NCBI GenBank assembly: GCA_013298525.1
Contig: JAAFHW010000001.1
Location: 1-64,000 of the forward strand
DNA: 64,000 bases
Direction of reading: 5' to 3'
From: Flavobacteriia bacterium
Lineage (GTDB): Bacteria > Bacteroidota > Bacteroidia > Flavobacteriales > Flavobacteriaceae
Under the pieces are notes generated by a model, which saw nothing but the letters and a program-made list of their open reading frames with translations, ran no database searches and was not told where the DNA came from. This document shows, piece after piece, positions 9,701 through 19,005 of this stretch. How positions within the stretch are numbered: the stretch's first letter is position 1; every line of letters begins with the position of its first letter. The position numbers and the translations under genes are program-made.

Positions 9701-10621
9701 ATGAAGATTTTTTTGACAGGAGGAAACGGCATGGTTGGAAAAAATATTCTCAACTATTCTGAAGCCAAAAATTTTACCTTTATTCATCCTTCTAGTAAAG
9801 AATTAAATTTACAAGATTATAATGCGGTAGATGAATTTATAAAAATTAACAAACCCGATTTTATAATTCATGCTGCCGGTTTAGTTGGAGGGATTCATGC
9901 CAATATTGCCAATCCTGTCAACTTTTTAATGGTTAATTTAGACATTGGAAGAAATATAATTTTAGCGGCTAAAAATAACAATGTAAAACATTTTATGAAT
10001 TTAGCAAGTTCATGTATGTACCCAAGAAATGCAAAGAATCCACTTGCAGAAGAATTAATTTTACAAGGAGAATTAGAGCCAACAAATGAGGGTTATGCCA
10101 TTGCTAAAATTGTTTCAACGAGATTATGCGAATACATTTCCAAAGAAGATAGCAGTTTTATATACAAAACTATAATTCCTTGTAATTTATATGGAAAATA
10201 CGATAAATTTTCGCCTGAACATTCTCATATGGTTCCTGCTGTAATCAATAAAATTCAAGATGCTATTATAAACAATAAATCGGAAATTGATATTTGGGGT
10301 GATGGCTTATCAAGAAGGGAATTTATGTATGCTGAGGATTTAGCAAATTTTGTTTTTTATGCTATTGCAAATTTTGAAAAAATGCCACAGAATCTAAATG
10401 TAGGTTTAGGATACGATTACACCATTAATGAATATTACAGCGTAATTGCAAAAGTTTTAGGTTACAAAGGTAAATTTGTTCACGATTTGACTAAACCTGT
10501 TGGAATGAGACAAAAATTAATTGACGATACAAAACTGAAACAATTTGGATGGAAACATTCGACTTCCCTTGAGGAAGGAATTGAAAAAACTGTTGACTAT
10601 TTTAAAAAATACGTTTTATAA
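9701..10621 (+). CDS. colC: GDP-L-colitose synthase (GDP-fucose synthase family epimerase/reductase)
   Basis: This 306-aa SDR has the NADPH motif GGNGMVGKNIL, the active-site region SSCMYPRNAKNPLAEE, and Tyr/Lys in GYAIAK. It belongs to the GDP-L-fucose synthase (Fcl/WcaG) family of 5-epimerase/4-reductases. Because the next gene is ColD, which makes GDP-4-keto-3,6-dideoxy-mannose, the product is assigned as GDP-L-colitose synthase. Sequence features such as CNLYGKYDKFSPEHSHMVP and KPVGMRQKLID agree with either name. It sits 26 bp after gmd and overlaps the colD start by one base (TAATG). GDP-fucose synthase remains the alternative. Confidence 0.8.
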   Translation: MKIFLTGGNGMVGKNILNYSEAKNFTFIHPSSKELNLQDYNAVDEFIKINKPDFIIHAAGLVGGIHANIANPVNFLMVNLDIGRNIILAAKNNNVKHFMNLASSCMYPRNAKNPLAEELILQGELEPTNEGYAIAKIVSTRLCEYISKEDSSFIYKTIIPCNLYGKYDKFSPEHSHMVPAVINKIQDAIINNKSEIDIWGDGLSRREFMYAEDLANFVFYAIANFEKMPQNLNVGLGYDYTINEYYSVIAKVLGYKGKFVHDLTKPVGMRQKLIDDTKLKQFGWKHSTSLEEGIEKTVDYFKKYVL

Positions 10622-11787
10622 TGATAAAATATCCATTAGCATCCTCAACTTGGGATGAAAAAGAAATTGAAGCGATACAATCTGTAATTGCCAAAGACAT
10701 GTACACCATGGGAGAAGGTGTAAAACAGTTTGAAGAGAATTTTGCAAAATTTGTAAATTCAAAATATGCAGTGATGGTAAATTCAGGTTCATCAGCTAAC
10801 TTATTAGCTGTTGGAGCATTGTTTTACACCAAAAATCCTAAATTAAAAAGAGGTGACGAAGTAATTGTCCCTGCTGTTTCTTGGTCTACAACCTATTATC
10901 CGTTATATCAATACGGATTAAAATTAAAATTTGTTGATGTTGATTTAGAAACGCTAAATTTTGATTTAGTACAACTTGAAAAAGCAGTAACGGATAACAC
11001 AAAAATGATTTTAGCTGTGAATTTATTGGGTAATCCTAATGATTTTGATGCCATAAATAAAATTATAAATGGTCGCGATATCCTGTTAATGGAAGATAAT
11101 TGCGAATCTATGGGTGCAGAATACAAAGGGAAACAAACTGGAACATTTGGAATTGTTGGAACCTATTCTACTTTCTATTCACATCACATGGCGACCATGG
11201 AAGGTGGTATTGTTGTTACAGATGATGAAGAACTTTATCATGTCTTAATTTGTATTAGAGCCCATGGCTGGACGAGACATTTACCAAAAGAAAATAAAGT
11301 GTCTAATAAAAGTGATGATTGGTTCGAAGAATCATTTAGATTTATTTTACCTGGTTACAATTTTAGACCAGTTGAAATGAGTGGCGCCATTGGAATTGAA
11401 CAATTAAAAAAACTTCCAGATTTTTTGGCTAAAAGAAGAGAAAATGCAGTTCTTTTTAATTCATTGTTTGCTAATCATAAAGACTTTTATATTCAGAAAG
11501 ATATAGACAACAGTAGTTGGTTTGGGTTTAGTTTTATTATCAAACCAGAATCTACTTTGAAAAGAAGCGATATTGTAAAAAAACTAGAAGCTAATGGTAT
11601 CGATTGCAGACCAATTGTAACAGGTGATTTTACTAAAAACGAAGTACTTCGTTTCTTTGACTATGAAATTTTTGGAGAAATGAAAAATGCTCAATATTTA
11701 GACAAAAACGGTTTTTTTGTTGGTAATCATCAAGTTACATTAACAGAAGAAATTAAACATTTGTATGATGTTTTAAGTTCGATATAA
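10621..11787 (+). CDS. colD: GDP-4-keto-6-deoxy-D-mannose 3-dehydratase, PLP dependent
   Basis: This 388-aa member of the DegT/DnrJ/EryC1/StrS aminotransferase fold removes the 3-hydroxyl of GDP-4-keto-6-deoxymannose, the committed step to colitose. In place of the PLP Schiff-base lysine it has histidine in FYSHHMATMEGG (about His188). This is the defining feature of ColD dehydratases and rules out a normal aminotransferase such as perosamine synthase. Other family-matching blocks are MIKYPLASSTWDEKEI, NSGSSANLL, PAVSWSTTYYPLYQYGL, EDNCESMGA and LPGYNFRPVEMSGAIGIEQL. It is coupled to colC by one shared base. Cytosolic; cofactor PMP/PLP with glutamate. Confidence 0.93.
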   Translation: MIKYPLASSTWDEKEIEAIQSVIAKDMYTMGEGVKQFEENFAKFVNSKYAVMVNSGSSANLLAVGALFYTKNPKLKRGDEVIVPAVSWSTTYYPLYQYGLKLKFVDVDLETLNFDLVQLEKAVTDNTKMILAVNLLGNPNDFDAINKIINGRDILLMEDNCESMGAEYKGKQTGTFGIVGTYSTFYSHHMATMEGGIVVTDDEELYHVLICIRAHGWTRHLPKENKVSNKSDDWFEESFRFILPGYNFRPVEMSGAIGIEQLKKLPDFLAKRRENAVLFNSLFANHKDFYIQKDIDNSSWFGFSFIIKPESTLKRSDIVKKLEANGIDCRPIVTGDFTKNEVLRFFDYEIFGEMKNAQYLDKNGFFVGNHQVTLTEEIKHLYDVLSSI

Positions 11788-11793
11788 ATAAGC

Positions 11794-12741
11794 ATGAAAA
11801 AATTTACACTTATAAAAACCAATTTCAACAATCATGTTTCGATGGATTTATACCATGAATTCGAACATAGAATTATTGAGAAGAAAAATTGGGAAATTAT
11901 AAATGGTGTAAACGGATGGATGGCATTCATAATTAGACAATATTTGAAAGTTTTTGCGCCAATAAAACTTCCTTTTTTTAGCAAAAAAAATTATGTGATT
12001 ATTGGTTATCAAAAAGAAAAGTTTTTTCCATTTTTTAATTACAAATCCAATCTCAAAACACTTTGGATGTATGATGCTTGGGAACCATTGTTTGACGATA
12101 TAGAAAAGACGATTAAACAATACAACATCAATTTACTTTTTACAGCAAGTAAGCAATCGGCTGAATATTTTAACTCACTTGAAATAAAAAAATTTAGGGC
12201 TGAATGGATTCCTGAAGGTGTCGAATCAGAAAATTATAGATTTATAGACTATAATAAAAGAACGACTGATATCTTACAATTAGGTAGAAAATGGAATGAA
12301 TATCACAATTCAATTAAATCAATTGAAAATAAGTATGTCTATAAATACGAAAAGCAAGCAGGGCAAATTATTTTTAAAACAAGAGAGGAATTTTTAGAAG
12401 GATTGGCCAATTCCAAAATATCAATATGTGTTCCATCAGATATTACACATCCTGAACGAACTGGTAAAATTTCTACTTTAACCAACAGGTATTTACAATC
12501 AATGGCTTCAAGGTGTTTAATTTTGGGTAAATTACCGCACGACATGCGTTTTCTCTTTGATTACAATCCCATAATAGAGATTGATGAAGAAAATCCGATA
12601 GAACAAATCAATAGCATTCTTGAAAACTTTTCTTCTTACATTCCTTTAATTGAGAAGAATTATGAAATAGTCGTAAAATATCATAATTGGAATGACAGAA
12701 TAAACCAAATGGAAAATTATATTTCTGATATAAAACTCTGA
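11794..12741 (+). CDS. Putative glycosyltransferase of the colitose operon
   Basis: This 315-aa protein has no signal peptide or clear membrane helices. It shows features of a GT-B family 1/4-like enzyme: an N-terminal region with DAWEPLFDDI and a C-terminal region with SICVPSDITHPERTGKISTLTNRYLQSMASRCLILG, resembling a nucleotide-sugar pocket. I do not recognise a named family. It lies 6 bp after colD and overlaps nothing; wzx follows with a TTG start 3 bp after its stop. Position makes a colitosyltransferase plausible, but that is inference from context only. Confidence 0.6.
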   Translation: MKKFTLIKTNFNNHVSMDLYHEFEHRIIEKKNWEIINGVNGWMAFIIRQYLKVFAPIKLPFFSKKNYVIIGYQKEKFFPFFNYKSNLKTLWMYDAWEPLFDDIEKTIKQYNINLLFTASKQSAEYFNSLEIKKFRAEWIPEGVESENYRFIDYNKRTTDILQLGRKWNEYHNSIKSIENKYVYKYEKQAGQIIFKTREEFLEGLANSKISICVPSDITHPERTGKISTLTNRYLQSMASRCLILGKLPHDMRFLFDYNPIIEIDEENPIEQINSILENFSSYIPLIEKNYEIVVKYHNWNDRINQMENYISDIKL

Positions 12742-12743
12742 TT

Positions 12744-14240
12744 TTGCAGAAAAATAAAATAATAAAAAACTCTCTTTCGGCAATTATTCAAGTAATAGTT
12801 GTTGGTTTAATTTATCTATTATTGTATCGCTATTTGTTGGATACTATAGGTATAAAACTATTAGGGGTTTGGTCATTAATAATAGCAACAACTTCGCTTG
12901 CTCTTATAGCAAATTTTGGTATTAGTACCAGTATTATTAAGTTTGTTTCAACTTATTACACACGAGGTGATTTTGAAAGTCTCAAAAAATTAATCTTTAC
13001 ATCTTGTGTTTTTATATTAGTAACATATATATTAATTTCTGTTGTAATATTAATTTTAGGAAATTATATACTGCCCTATTTTATAGAAAAAAACTATATT
13101 AAAGTTGCTTTGGAAGTCCTTCCTTACTCTTTAATAAGTCTTATCATAAATGCTGTAAGTGGAGTAATAAGCAGTTGCCTTGACGGTATTCAAAAAAATT
13201 ATATTAAAAGCTATATCTTAAGTTTTAGTTCTATTTTATTATTTGGATTGAGTTTACTACTGACGCCAAATTATGGATTAAAAGGTTTAGTATTTGCACA
13301 AATATTCCAAGGTGTTTTAGTCCTTATTTTATCCTTTTACTTTATTTCTAAGCACCTTAAAAATGTGCTTTCTTTTCGTTGGAATTGGTCTAAAGAATTG
13401 TTTAAAGAAATCATTAACTATGGATTAAAAATGCAGGCTCTATCATTTATGCAAATGTCTTTTGAACCTGTAACTAAAGCCTTTTTAAGTAAATTTGGCG
13501 GACTTGCTATGGTTGGTTACTACGAAATGGCCAGTAGGTTAGTTTCACAATTTAGAGGGTTAATAGTAAGTGCCAATCAAGTTATAATACCGGTTGTTGC
13601 TGAAGCTAAAGAGCGAAATGATAATTCGGTTAAAACATTGTATGAAAAAACATTTTCTGTAATTTTATTTGTCAATGTAATTATTATTTCAGGAATTTTA
13701 GTCTTTGCACCTATTATCTCTCAAATCTGGATAGGGAAAATTATACCATTCTTTTTGTTTGCTGTATGTGTTAATTCTGTAGCTGTGTTTATAAACATCT
13801 CAAGTAATCCTGCTTATTTTAGTTATCTTGGTGAGGGAAAATTAAATTGGTTAATACTATCTTATTCAGCAATTGTAATTATCAATTCTGTGATGGGCTT
13901 TTTTTTAGGAAAGCTCTTCAATGGATATGGTGTTGTTATTGCTTGGAATTTAGCTTTTATGGTTGGCTCTTTGATAATTGTTTTTTCATTCCAAAAATTG
14001 AGCAAAATTGAATGGAAAGAAGTTATTAGTAAAAACGATGTGCAGCTTATTTTAGTTGCCTCATTGTTCTCCTATTTTGGATTTCAAACTGCTATGAATT
14101 ATGTAGAAAATACAATTAATTTATTGTTTATTTGCATATTGATAATGACCTTTTGTTTTTATTTAATTACAATATACAGAAACAAAAATTTTATTTTCAT
14201 GAGAAATGAAATACTTAAGCTTTTAAAAAGAAATGGATAA
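12744..14240 (+). CDS. wzx: Wzx-type O-unit flippase
   Basis: This 498-aa protein has about 12-14 hydrophobic helices in the MOP/polysaccharide-synthesis family arrangement, beginning KNSLSAIIQVIVVGLIYLLLYRYLLDTIG and containing GLAMVGYYEMASRLVSQFRG in the middle. It is predicted to flip undecaprenyl-linked repeat units to the periplasm for the Wzy/Wzz pathway. The only start consistent with the N-terminus is TTG at 12744, 3 bp after the previous stop; no nearby ATG is in frame. The last 8 bp overlap the following GT2 gene. Confidence 0.88.
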   Translation: MQKNKIIKNSLSAIIQVIVVGLIYLLLYRYLLDTIGIKLLGVWSLIIATTSLALIANFGISTSIIKFVSTYYTRGDFESLKKLIFTSCVFILVTYILISVVILILGNYILPYFIEKNYIKVALEVLPYSLISLIINAVSGVISSCLDGIQKNYIKSYILSFSSILLFGLSLLLTPNYGLKGLVFAQIFQGVLVLILSFYFISKHLKNVLSFRWNWSKELFKEIINYGLKMQALSFMQMSFEPVTKAFLSKFGGLAMVGYYEMASRLVSQFRGLIVSANQVIIPVVAEAKERNDNSVKTLYEKTFSVILFVNVIIISGILVFAPIISQIWIGKIIPFFLFAVCVNSVAVFINISSNPAYFSYLGEGKLNWLILSYSAIVIINSVMGFFLGKLFNGYGVVIAWNLAFMVGSLIIVFSFQKLSKIEWKEVISKNDVQLILVASLFSYFGFQTAMNYVENTINLLFICILIMTFCFYLITIYRNKNFIFMRNEILKLLKRNG

Positions 14241-15000
14241 ACCTTTTTTTTCAATAGTAACTGCCTCATACAATAGTGAAAAAACAATTTTTGACACTAT
14301 ATCTTCTGTTTTAAATCAAGGGTTTTCTGATTTTGAATACCTAATAATTGACGGAAATTCTACCGATAAAACATTGCAAATTATACAATCATTTGAATCG
14401 TCATTTGAAGAAAAAAACATAAAATACAGTTACATTTCTGAAAAAGACAATGGAATTTATGATGCATGGAACAAAGGAATTAAACTAAGCTCTGGAAAGT
14501 GGATTAGTTTCCTTGGTTCTGATGACGAATATTTACCAGATGCATTAGAGCAGTATTATTTTTATTTAAAGAATGATGCCAATTCAAATTATATTTCATC
14601 AAAAGTTGAACTTATTAACAGCAAAAAAGAAGTTTTAACTGTTATAGGAAAACCCTTTGTGTGGAAAAAAGTAGTAAGAAATATGGAAATTGCTCAAGTA
14701 GGTTCGTTCCATAAAAAAGAGCTATTTGATGATGTCGGATTGTTTAATGATAATTACAAAATTGTTGGTGATCTTGATTTTTACATAAGATGCAAAGATT
14801 TCATAAAGCCTATATATTTTGAAAAGATAACTGCAAAAATGCTCAATGAAGGTGTTAGTAATCAAATTTACAAAGCACTTAAAGAAGCTTTAGATGTAAA
14901 GCTAATAAATAAAAGTAGCACCTTACCTTTAGTACCTTATTATGATTTTACAACTATACTTTTAAAGTGTTATTACAATAAATTAATTAAAAAAAAATAG
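14233..15000 (+). CDS. GT2-family glycosyltransferase
   Basis: This 255-aa GT-A enzyme has PFFSIVTASYNSEKTIFDTISSVLNQ at the N-terminus, LIIDGNSTDKT, and the metal-binding DxD-like segment ISFLGSDDEYLPD. VGDLDFYIRCKDF follows as the acceptor-side motif. The closest architecture is WcaE-like GT2 enzymes of colanic-acid-type clusters. It overlaps wzx by 8 bp and is the last gene of the colitose operon; a hairpin with a T-run lies 47 bp past its stop. The sugar is not predictable. Confidence 0.88.
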   Translation: MDKPFFSIVTASYNSEKTIFDTISSVLNQGFSDFEYLIIDGNSTDKTLQIIQSFESSFEEKNIKYSYISEKDNGIYDAWNKGIKLSSGKWISFLGSDDEYLPDALEQYYFYLKNDANSNYISSKVELINSKKEVLTVIGKPFVWKKVVRNMEIAQVGSFHKKELFDDVGLFNDNYKIVGDLDFYIRCKDFIKPIYFEKITAKMLNEGVSNQIYKALKEALDVKLINKSSTLPLVPYYDFTTILLKCYYNKLIKKK

Positions 15001-15046
15001 TTGATTGTGTCATTGAACACTTTTAATATTTGTTGTATGTATTAAT

Positions 15047-15067
15047 AGAACACGTTTGTTCTTTTTT
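15047..15067 (+). terminator. Intrinsic terminator of the colitose/wzx operon
   Basis: AGAACA-CGTT-TGTTCT forms a 6-bp stem with a 4-base loop followed by a T-run. It lies between the convergent GT2 gene and the lipoprotein gene, and fits termination of the plus-strand operon. Confidence 0.6.
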
Positions 15068-15088
15068 GATACTAACTTAAAAACAATA

Positions 15089-15973
15089 TTAATAAACTGA
15101 AATTATTTTAAATTCTCCATTTGTTACTGTGACTACATCTGAAGAATTATTTGGATTAACTCCTGTAAAACTATATTCTCCTTTTATTTGCGTTTGAAAT
15201 ATGTTTAATATTTTTAATTGTCCTGTACAATTATAGTTTATATATGAATTTGTTATCAAGTCATACTTAGAAATTTCAACTTTGTTTATTTGATCCGTTG
15301 AAGTAAAATTATAAGTTCCAACAGATGTTATGCCAATTCTATAGAAGATTCTAATTCTATATTCTTTATCATTATACTCGTTTTGAATTGTAGCTGAAAC
15401 TCCATTTTCTTGAACAGAATTTGTTCTAGTCCAATTTTGACCATTAATTTTAGCCGTGTTCTTTAATCCGAAAACTGCAGGAATAACATCTATATAATCA
15501 GCTACAATTCTTCCATTCACATATTTTCCTTCAGATTGAAGGCTGTTAGGATCTCCATACATTTCTCCGTTAAAATTAATTTTAATCTTTTTGTTAACTT
15601 CATCAATTTCTTCAATATTCAATCTAAAAAAATGGGAACTGAAAGGGTTGTAGGAATAAAAAACTTTGTATGTATTTGTTTGATTATTTAAAAAATTCCA
15701 ACTAAATGATCCGAATTCACCATTTTTATTAAAACTAATTAATTTGTTAATTTCTAAACCATCTATAATGTAAAACTCATCTTCAACTTTGTAAAACTTT
15801 TTATCAACAAAATAATTATTTGCAACCAATTCACCATTTATTTTAACTTCTGCAATGTTATTATTATTGTTATTATTAGATGGCTGCTCAGCGGATTGAT
15901 TATCTGATTCATCATTACTGCATGAATAAAAAATCAAAAAACATAAACACAAAAGAAAACTTACTGGCTTCAT
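15089..15973 (-). CDS. Putative lipoprotein, DUF6252-like
   Basis: This 294-aa protein has a type II signal peptide (MKPVSFLLCLCFLIFYSC, lipobox Cys about 18) followed by an Asn-rich linker (SNNNNNNNI). The mature part is predicted beta-rich. A segment KINGQNWTRTNSVQ and the C-terminal FTGVNPNNSSDVVTVTNGEF resemble Flavobacterium DUF6252-type lipoproteins; this is recognition of style rather than a verified match. It is a paralogue of the upstream gene, 1 bp away, with a similar C-terminal block. It probably sits in the outer membrane facing either side. Function unknown. Confidence 0.75.
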   Translation of the reverse strand: MKPVSFLLCLCFLIFYSCSNDESDNQSAEQPSNNNNNNNIAEVKINGELVANNYFVDKKFYKVEDEFYIIDGLEINKLISFNKNGEFGSFSWNFLNNQTNTYKVFYSYNPFSSHFFRLNIEEIDEVNKKIKINFNGEMYGDPNSLQSEGKYVNGRIVADYIDVIPAVFGLKNTAKINGQNWTRTNSVQENGVSATIQNEYNDKEYRIRIFYRIGITSVGTYNFTSTDQINKVEISKYDLITNSYINYNCTGQLKILNIFQTQIKGEYSFTGVNPNNSSDVVTVTNGEFKIISVY

Positions 15974-15974
15974 A

Positions 15975-16916
15975 TTATTGATAAGGATTTAAAGTTCTAA
16001 ATTTACCATCTGTTACATTAATTACTTCGTTAGGATTATTTGGATTAGTTGCTGTTAGATTAAAAGTTCCGAAGAAAGAATATGTAGATAATTGTTGGCT
16101 CATACCGTGGAATTCCTTGTAGTACATATTAACATTCCCTGAAACATTAAATTCATCATATTGAAATGTTAAGACATTAAATTTATAAAACTTAATACAA
16201 TTGCTGTTTTCGATATTTGTGAATGAATAAATTCCTACAGGTGTTGAAGAATTAAAAACAACTTTAATCTTATAGGGGTCATAATTAGTAAATGAACCAT
16301 TTTCATATTGCTTCATTGCTGTCCAAATATTAGAATTAAATTTAGCACTGCAATAATCTAATCTATCACTAAGTAAGAAGTTTTCTGTATTTGGCTTAAT
16401 TTCATAACTGCCTAATAAATACATTTCTGTATCAATGTTTTCAGATTGCAAATTAGATGAGTCAATATATAAATTTGCTTTTAATTTTAATTTAAACGTT
16501 TTTAATTCATTATTAAAACTAAACTCTAAAACATTAACAAAATTATCTGGATAATATCTATAATTATAATAATCTCTATTGTAATAACTTGCTGATATTG
16601 AATGATCCTTTATAAAAACAACTTTTCCTTCCTCTGTTATTTGCACATCAAAATAATGTTTAAGTGAATTCACTCCACATGAGAAAATTATTGAAAAAAC
16701 ACCGTTTTTTTTAGTAGCATAAGGTGCTGAGTTATCTATAATTCCAGTTTTTGCTTTTATATTGTTAACAATAACGTAAGAAGATTCTTGAGAACTTATT
16801 TCTTCATTTGAACTTATTTCTTCATTTACATTATTTTCAGAACAAGAAAAAATTATAAATGTAAATAGAATAAAAAAGTGTTTTATAGATTTTAATTTTA
16901 AAATACTCATAATCAA
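15975..16916 (-). CDS. Putative lipoprotein, paralogue of the downstream gene
   Basis: This 313-aa lipoprotein has a signal peptide ending FIIFSC (Cys about 25) and an acidic low-complexity linker (NEEISSNEEISSQESS) that contains a short peptide duplication. The rest is predicted beta-sheet. The C-terminus FFGTFNLTATNPNNPNEVINVTDGKF parallels the neighbour's closing block, indicating tandem duplication and divergence. Start may be Met1 or Met3; both give a usable signal peptide. Only 1 bp separates it from the next gene, so they are co-transcribed. No enzyme motif is visible and the function is unknown. Confidence 0.75.
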   Translation of the reverse strand: MIMSILKLKSIKHFFILFTFIIFSCSENNVNEEISSNEEISSQESSYVIVNNIKAKTGIIDNSAPYATKKNGVFSIIFSCGVNSLKHYFDVQITEEGKVVFIKDHSISASYYNRDYYNYRYYPDNFVNVLEFSFNNELKTFKLKLKANLYIDSSNLQSENIDTEMYLLGSYEIKPNTENFLLSDRLDYCSAKFNSNIWTAMKQYENGSFTNYDPYKIKVVFNSSTPVGIYSFTNIENSNCIKFYKFNVLTFQYDEFNVSGNVNMYYKEFHGMSQQLSTYSFFGTFNLTATNPNNPNEVINVTDGKFRTLNPYQ

Positions 16917-16967
16917 TAAATTTATATAAAGATAATTATAAATTTTTAAAGATAATTATAATATTTT

Positions 16968-18947
16968 TTATTTAATTACTAATGTTTTATCGGTTATCAA
17001 TAGTCCTTCTTTATTTGTTTCTTCATCTTTTAGATATACTGCAATTTGATAGGTGCCTTTTTTTAAATTTGAACTATCAAGAGTTGCTGCATATCCACAA
17101 TTATCAACATTATAATCTAATTTAAAAGCTGCTGTTACATCTGGTCTAATCACTTTTAAAACATTAAATTTTGTTGCTTTTACATCTTTTAGTAACAATA
17201 AAATAATCCTTGTCTTGTTTGTCGATTGATTTTTAAAAAAAGCCCATCCAGAAACTTTTATTAAATTATTATTATTGTCTATGGTTTCTAGATTGCCCAT
17301 AAAAGAATCTCCATATGAAATTTCATTAGGTTTGATTTTTGAGATTATTTGATTGATGTCAGCTGCTTCTTGTTTGTTGTTTTGTTCTACAAATTTAGCC
17401 TTACTTTCCTCCACTATTTTTTTATCCAATTCTACCTCATCTTCTGGGAAAATATCTTCTTTTGTTTTTATTCGTTCGTCGCCTCGCCATACAAAACCTC
17501 GAAGTTTTCTTGCGTTTTCGGGTAAATCTTTTTCTGGATAAATATCACCATCTACATTGTTGAAAAAAGTAATTGTTTCTACTTTACTTTTATCATCCAT
17601 TATCATATTAATCTTGCTACTAACGTTTTTATTGATACCTATAAGTTCATTCTTATCATTTCTCATAAAATAAACAACCTCTGTATTCTTAATAACATCG
17701 ACTTCATGAAGTTTATTTTCTAGAAATTTTCCATAAAGATTTAAACCTTTTATCTGGTTAAAACCATCACCAATAGTATCTTTTGAAATAATAAAAGTAT
17801 TGTTTAACACTTTAAGCGAATCTAATTTTTCTGTTTTATTATCACCTATCAAATGCATTACATCACCTGTAAGTTGGTTTTCAAAATTCCAAAGAATTGG
17901 TTTTCCAATAAGTTGTGTTAAAGCTCTCTTTTGATCGGAATGAATTGAGTCACATTTACCGCTTAAATCTGTTTTGAAAAATCTAACGTTTTTTTGTCCT
18001 CTCACAATTCGTTCGCCTGTTTTCCCGGTTAAATACAACTTTTTAGCGTGAACAAACATCGAATCGTTTTCAACTTTATAGCGTATTGAGGCGTGCTTAG
18101 TCATGTAAACAGAATCCTTTTGTTTAAAAACTTCGCCATAATGGCCTTTGATGATGGCTTTGTTAATGGAATCTGTAATTTTTACATTATTAGTTCCAGA
18201 GGCATATTCAATTTTTCTATCGTAATATAAACTGTCTCCTTCTATCAATCTGTCTTTGTATTTTATATACGATTTTTGAAGAAAATGTCCTGTATTGTTC
18301 TTGCTGTTATAATGTCCGTTTTCTGTATAAATAAAGGTTTCTTTACTAACAATAGTAGACGGTCCTTTTAAATCGGAATTTCCTTGAGTTGTTTTATAAT
18401 CTAAATGATTTGTCTTTATAGTATATTCTGGGTTTTTTAACTCAACAGCAGATAAAAATTGGTATTTTTTTTCCTTTAAATAATAACGTCCTGCTTTACT
18501 TTTTAAAGTGTTGTTTTTATTTACAATGGTTCCGTTTGAATTAAAATAAGCTACTTGAGTGTTTCGGTCAAAATAAATAGTATCGGTAGTCATTGTTGAC
18601 TCTGGTGAAGTCATAACCACATTTCCTGCTGCAAATGCTTTTTTGACATTTCCATTATACTCGGCATATTTACTGTTTAAATAAAGTGTGTCGCCTTGCA
18701 CCATTTGAACATCTCCAAATGCTTTTATGTAGTTTTCTTTTTGATAATAATAGGCTTTGTTGCAAGTCATTGTTGCTCCATCATGACTAAGTCTCACATT
18801 ACCTGTTAAAAGTACAGCGTCTGGAACTTCAAATTGATTAATGTCTGAGAAATCAGAATTTTCAATAACAATTGTTTTTGCTTTTTGGGCAAATACAAAT
18901 GCAATGTTTATCATTAGAAAACTCAGTATAAATATCGTCTTTTTCAA
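16968..18947 (-). CDS. OstA-like LPS-export protein with C-terminal extension
   Basis: This 659-aa exported protein has a signal peptide MKKTIFILSFLMINIAFVFAQ. The body (about 22-450) is a series of LptA/OstA-type beta-jellyroll repeats (LTGNVRLSHDGATMTCNKAYYY, AFGDVQMVQGDTLYL, AAGNVVMTSPESTMTTDTIYFD). This is the Bacteroidota OstA-like family, expected to act in the periplasm in transport of lipopolysaccharide. A charged stretch (about 480-540) leads to a roughly 100-residue beta-rich C-terminal region (VSGWAFFKNQ, RPDVTAAF, KKGTYQIAVYL) that the OstA domain does not explain. It lies 58 bp downstream of rfbD, in line with a surface-glycan operon. Confidence 0.85.
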   Translation of the reverse strand: MKKTIFILSFLMINIAFVFAQKAKTIVIENSDFSDINQFEVPDAVLLTGNVRLSHDGATMTCNKAYYYQKENYIKAFGDVQMVQGDTLYLNSKYAEYNGNVKKAFAAGNVVMTSPESTMTTDTIYFDRNTQVAYFNSNGTIVNKNNTLKSKAGRYYLKEKKYQFLSAVELKNPEYTIKTNHLDYKTTQGNSDLKGPSTIVSKETFIYTENGHYNSKNNTGHFLQKSYIKYKDRLIEGDSLYYDRKIEYASGTNNVKITDSINKAIIKGHYGEVFKQKDSVYMTKHASIRYKVENDSMFVHAKKLYLTGKTGERIVRGQKNVRFFKTDLSGKCDSIHSDQKRALTQLIGKPILWNFENQLTGDVMHLIGDNKTEKLDSLKVLNNTFIISKDTIGDGFNQIKGLNLYGKFLENKLHEVDVIKNTEVVYFMRNDKNELIGINKNVSSKINMIMDDKSKVETITFFNNVDGDIYPEKDLPENARKLRGFVWRGDERIKTKEDIFPEDEVELDKKIVEESKAKFVEQNNKQEAADINQIISKIKPNEISYGDSFMGNLETIDNNNNLIKVSGWAFFKNQSTNKTRIILLLLKDVKATKFNVLKVIRPDVTAAFKLDYNVDNCGYAATLDSSNLKKGTYQIAVYLKDEETNKEGLLITDKTLVIK

Positions 18948-19005
18948 AAGTACTATTTTGTTGGTAAAATTATATTTTATGAATTGATAAACTCCTAAAT
19001 AAAAT

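Noticed and set aside
10621-11787. Perosamine synthase or other sugar aminotransferase
   Set aside because: The PLP lysine is His (SHH), the ColD signature, so a normal transaminase is excluded.
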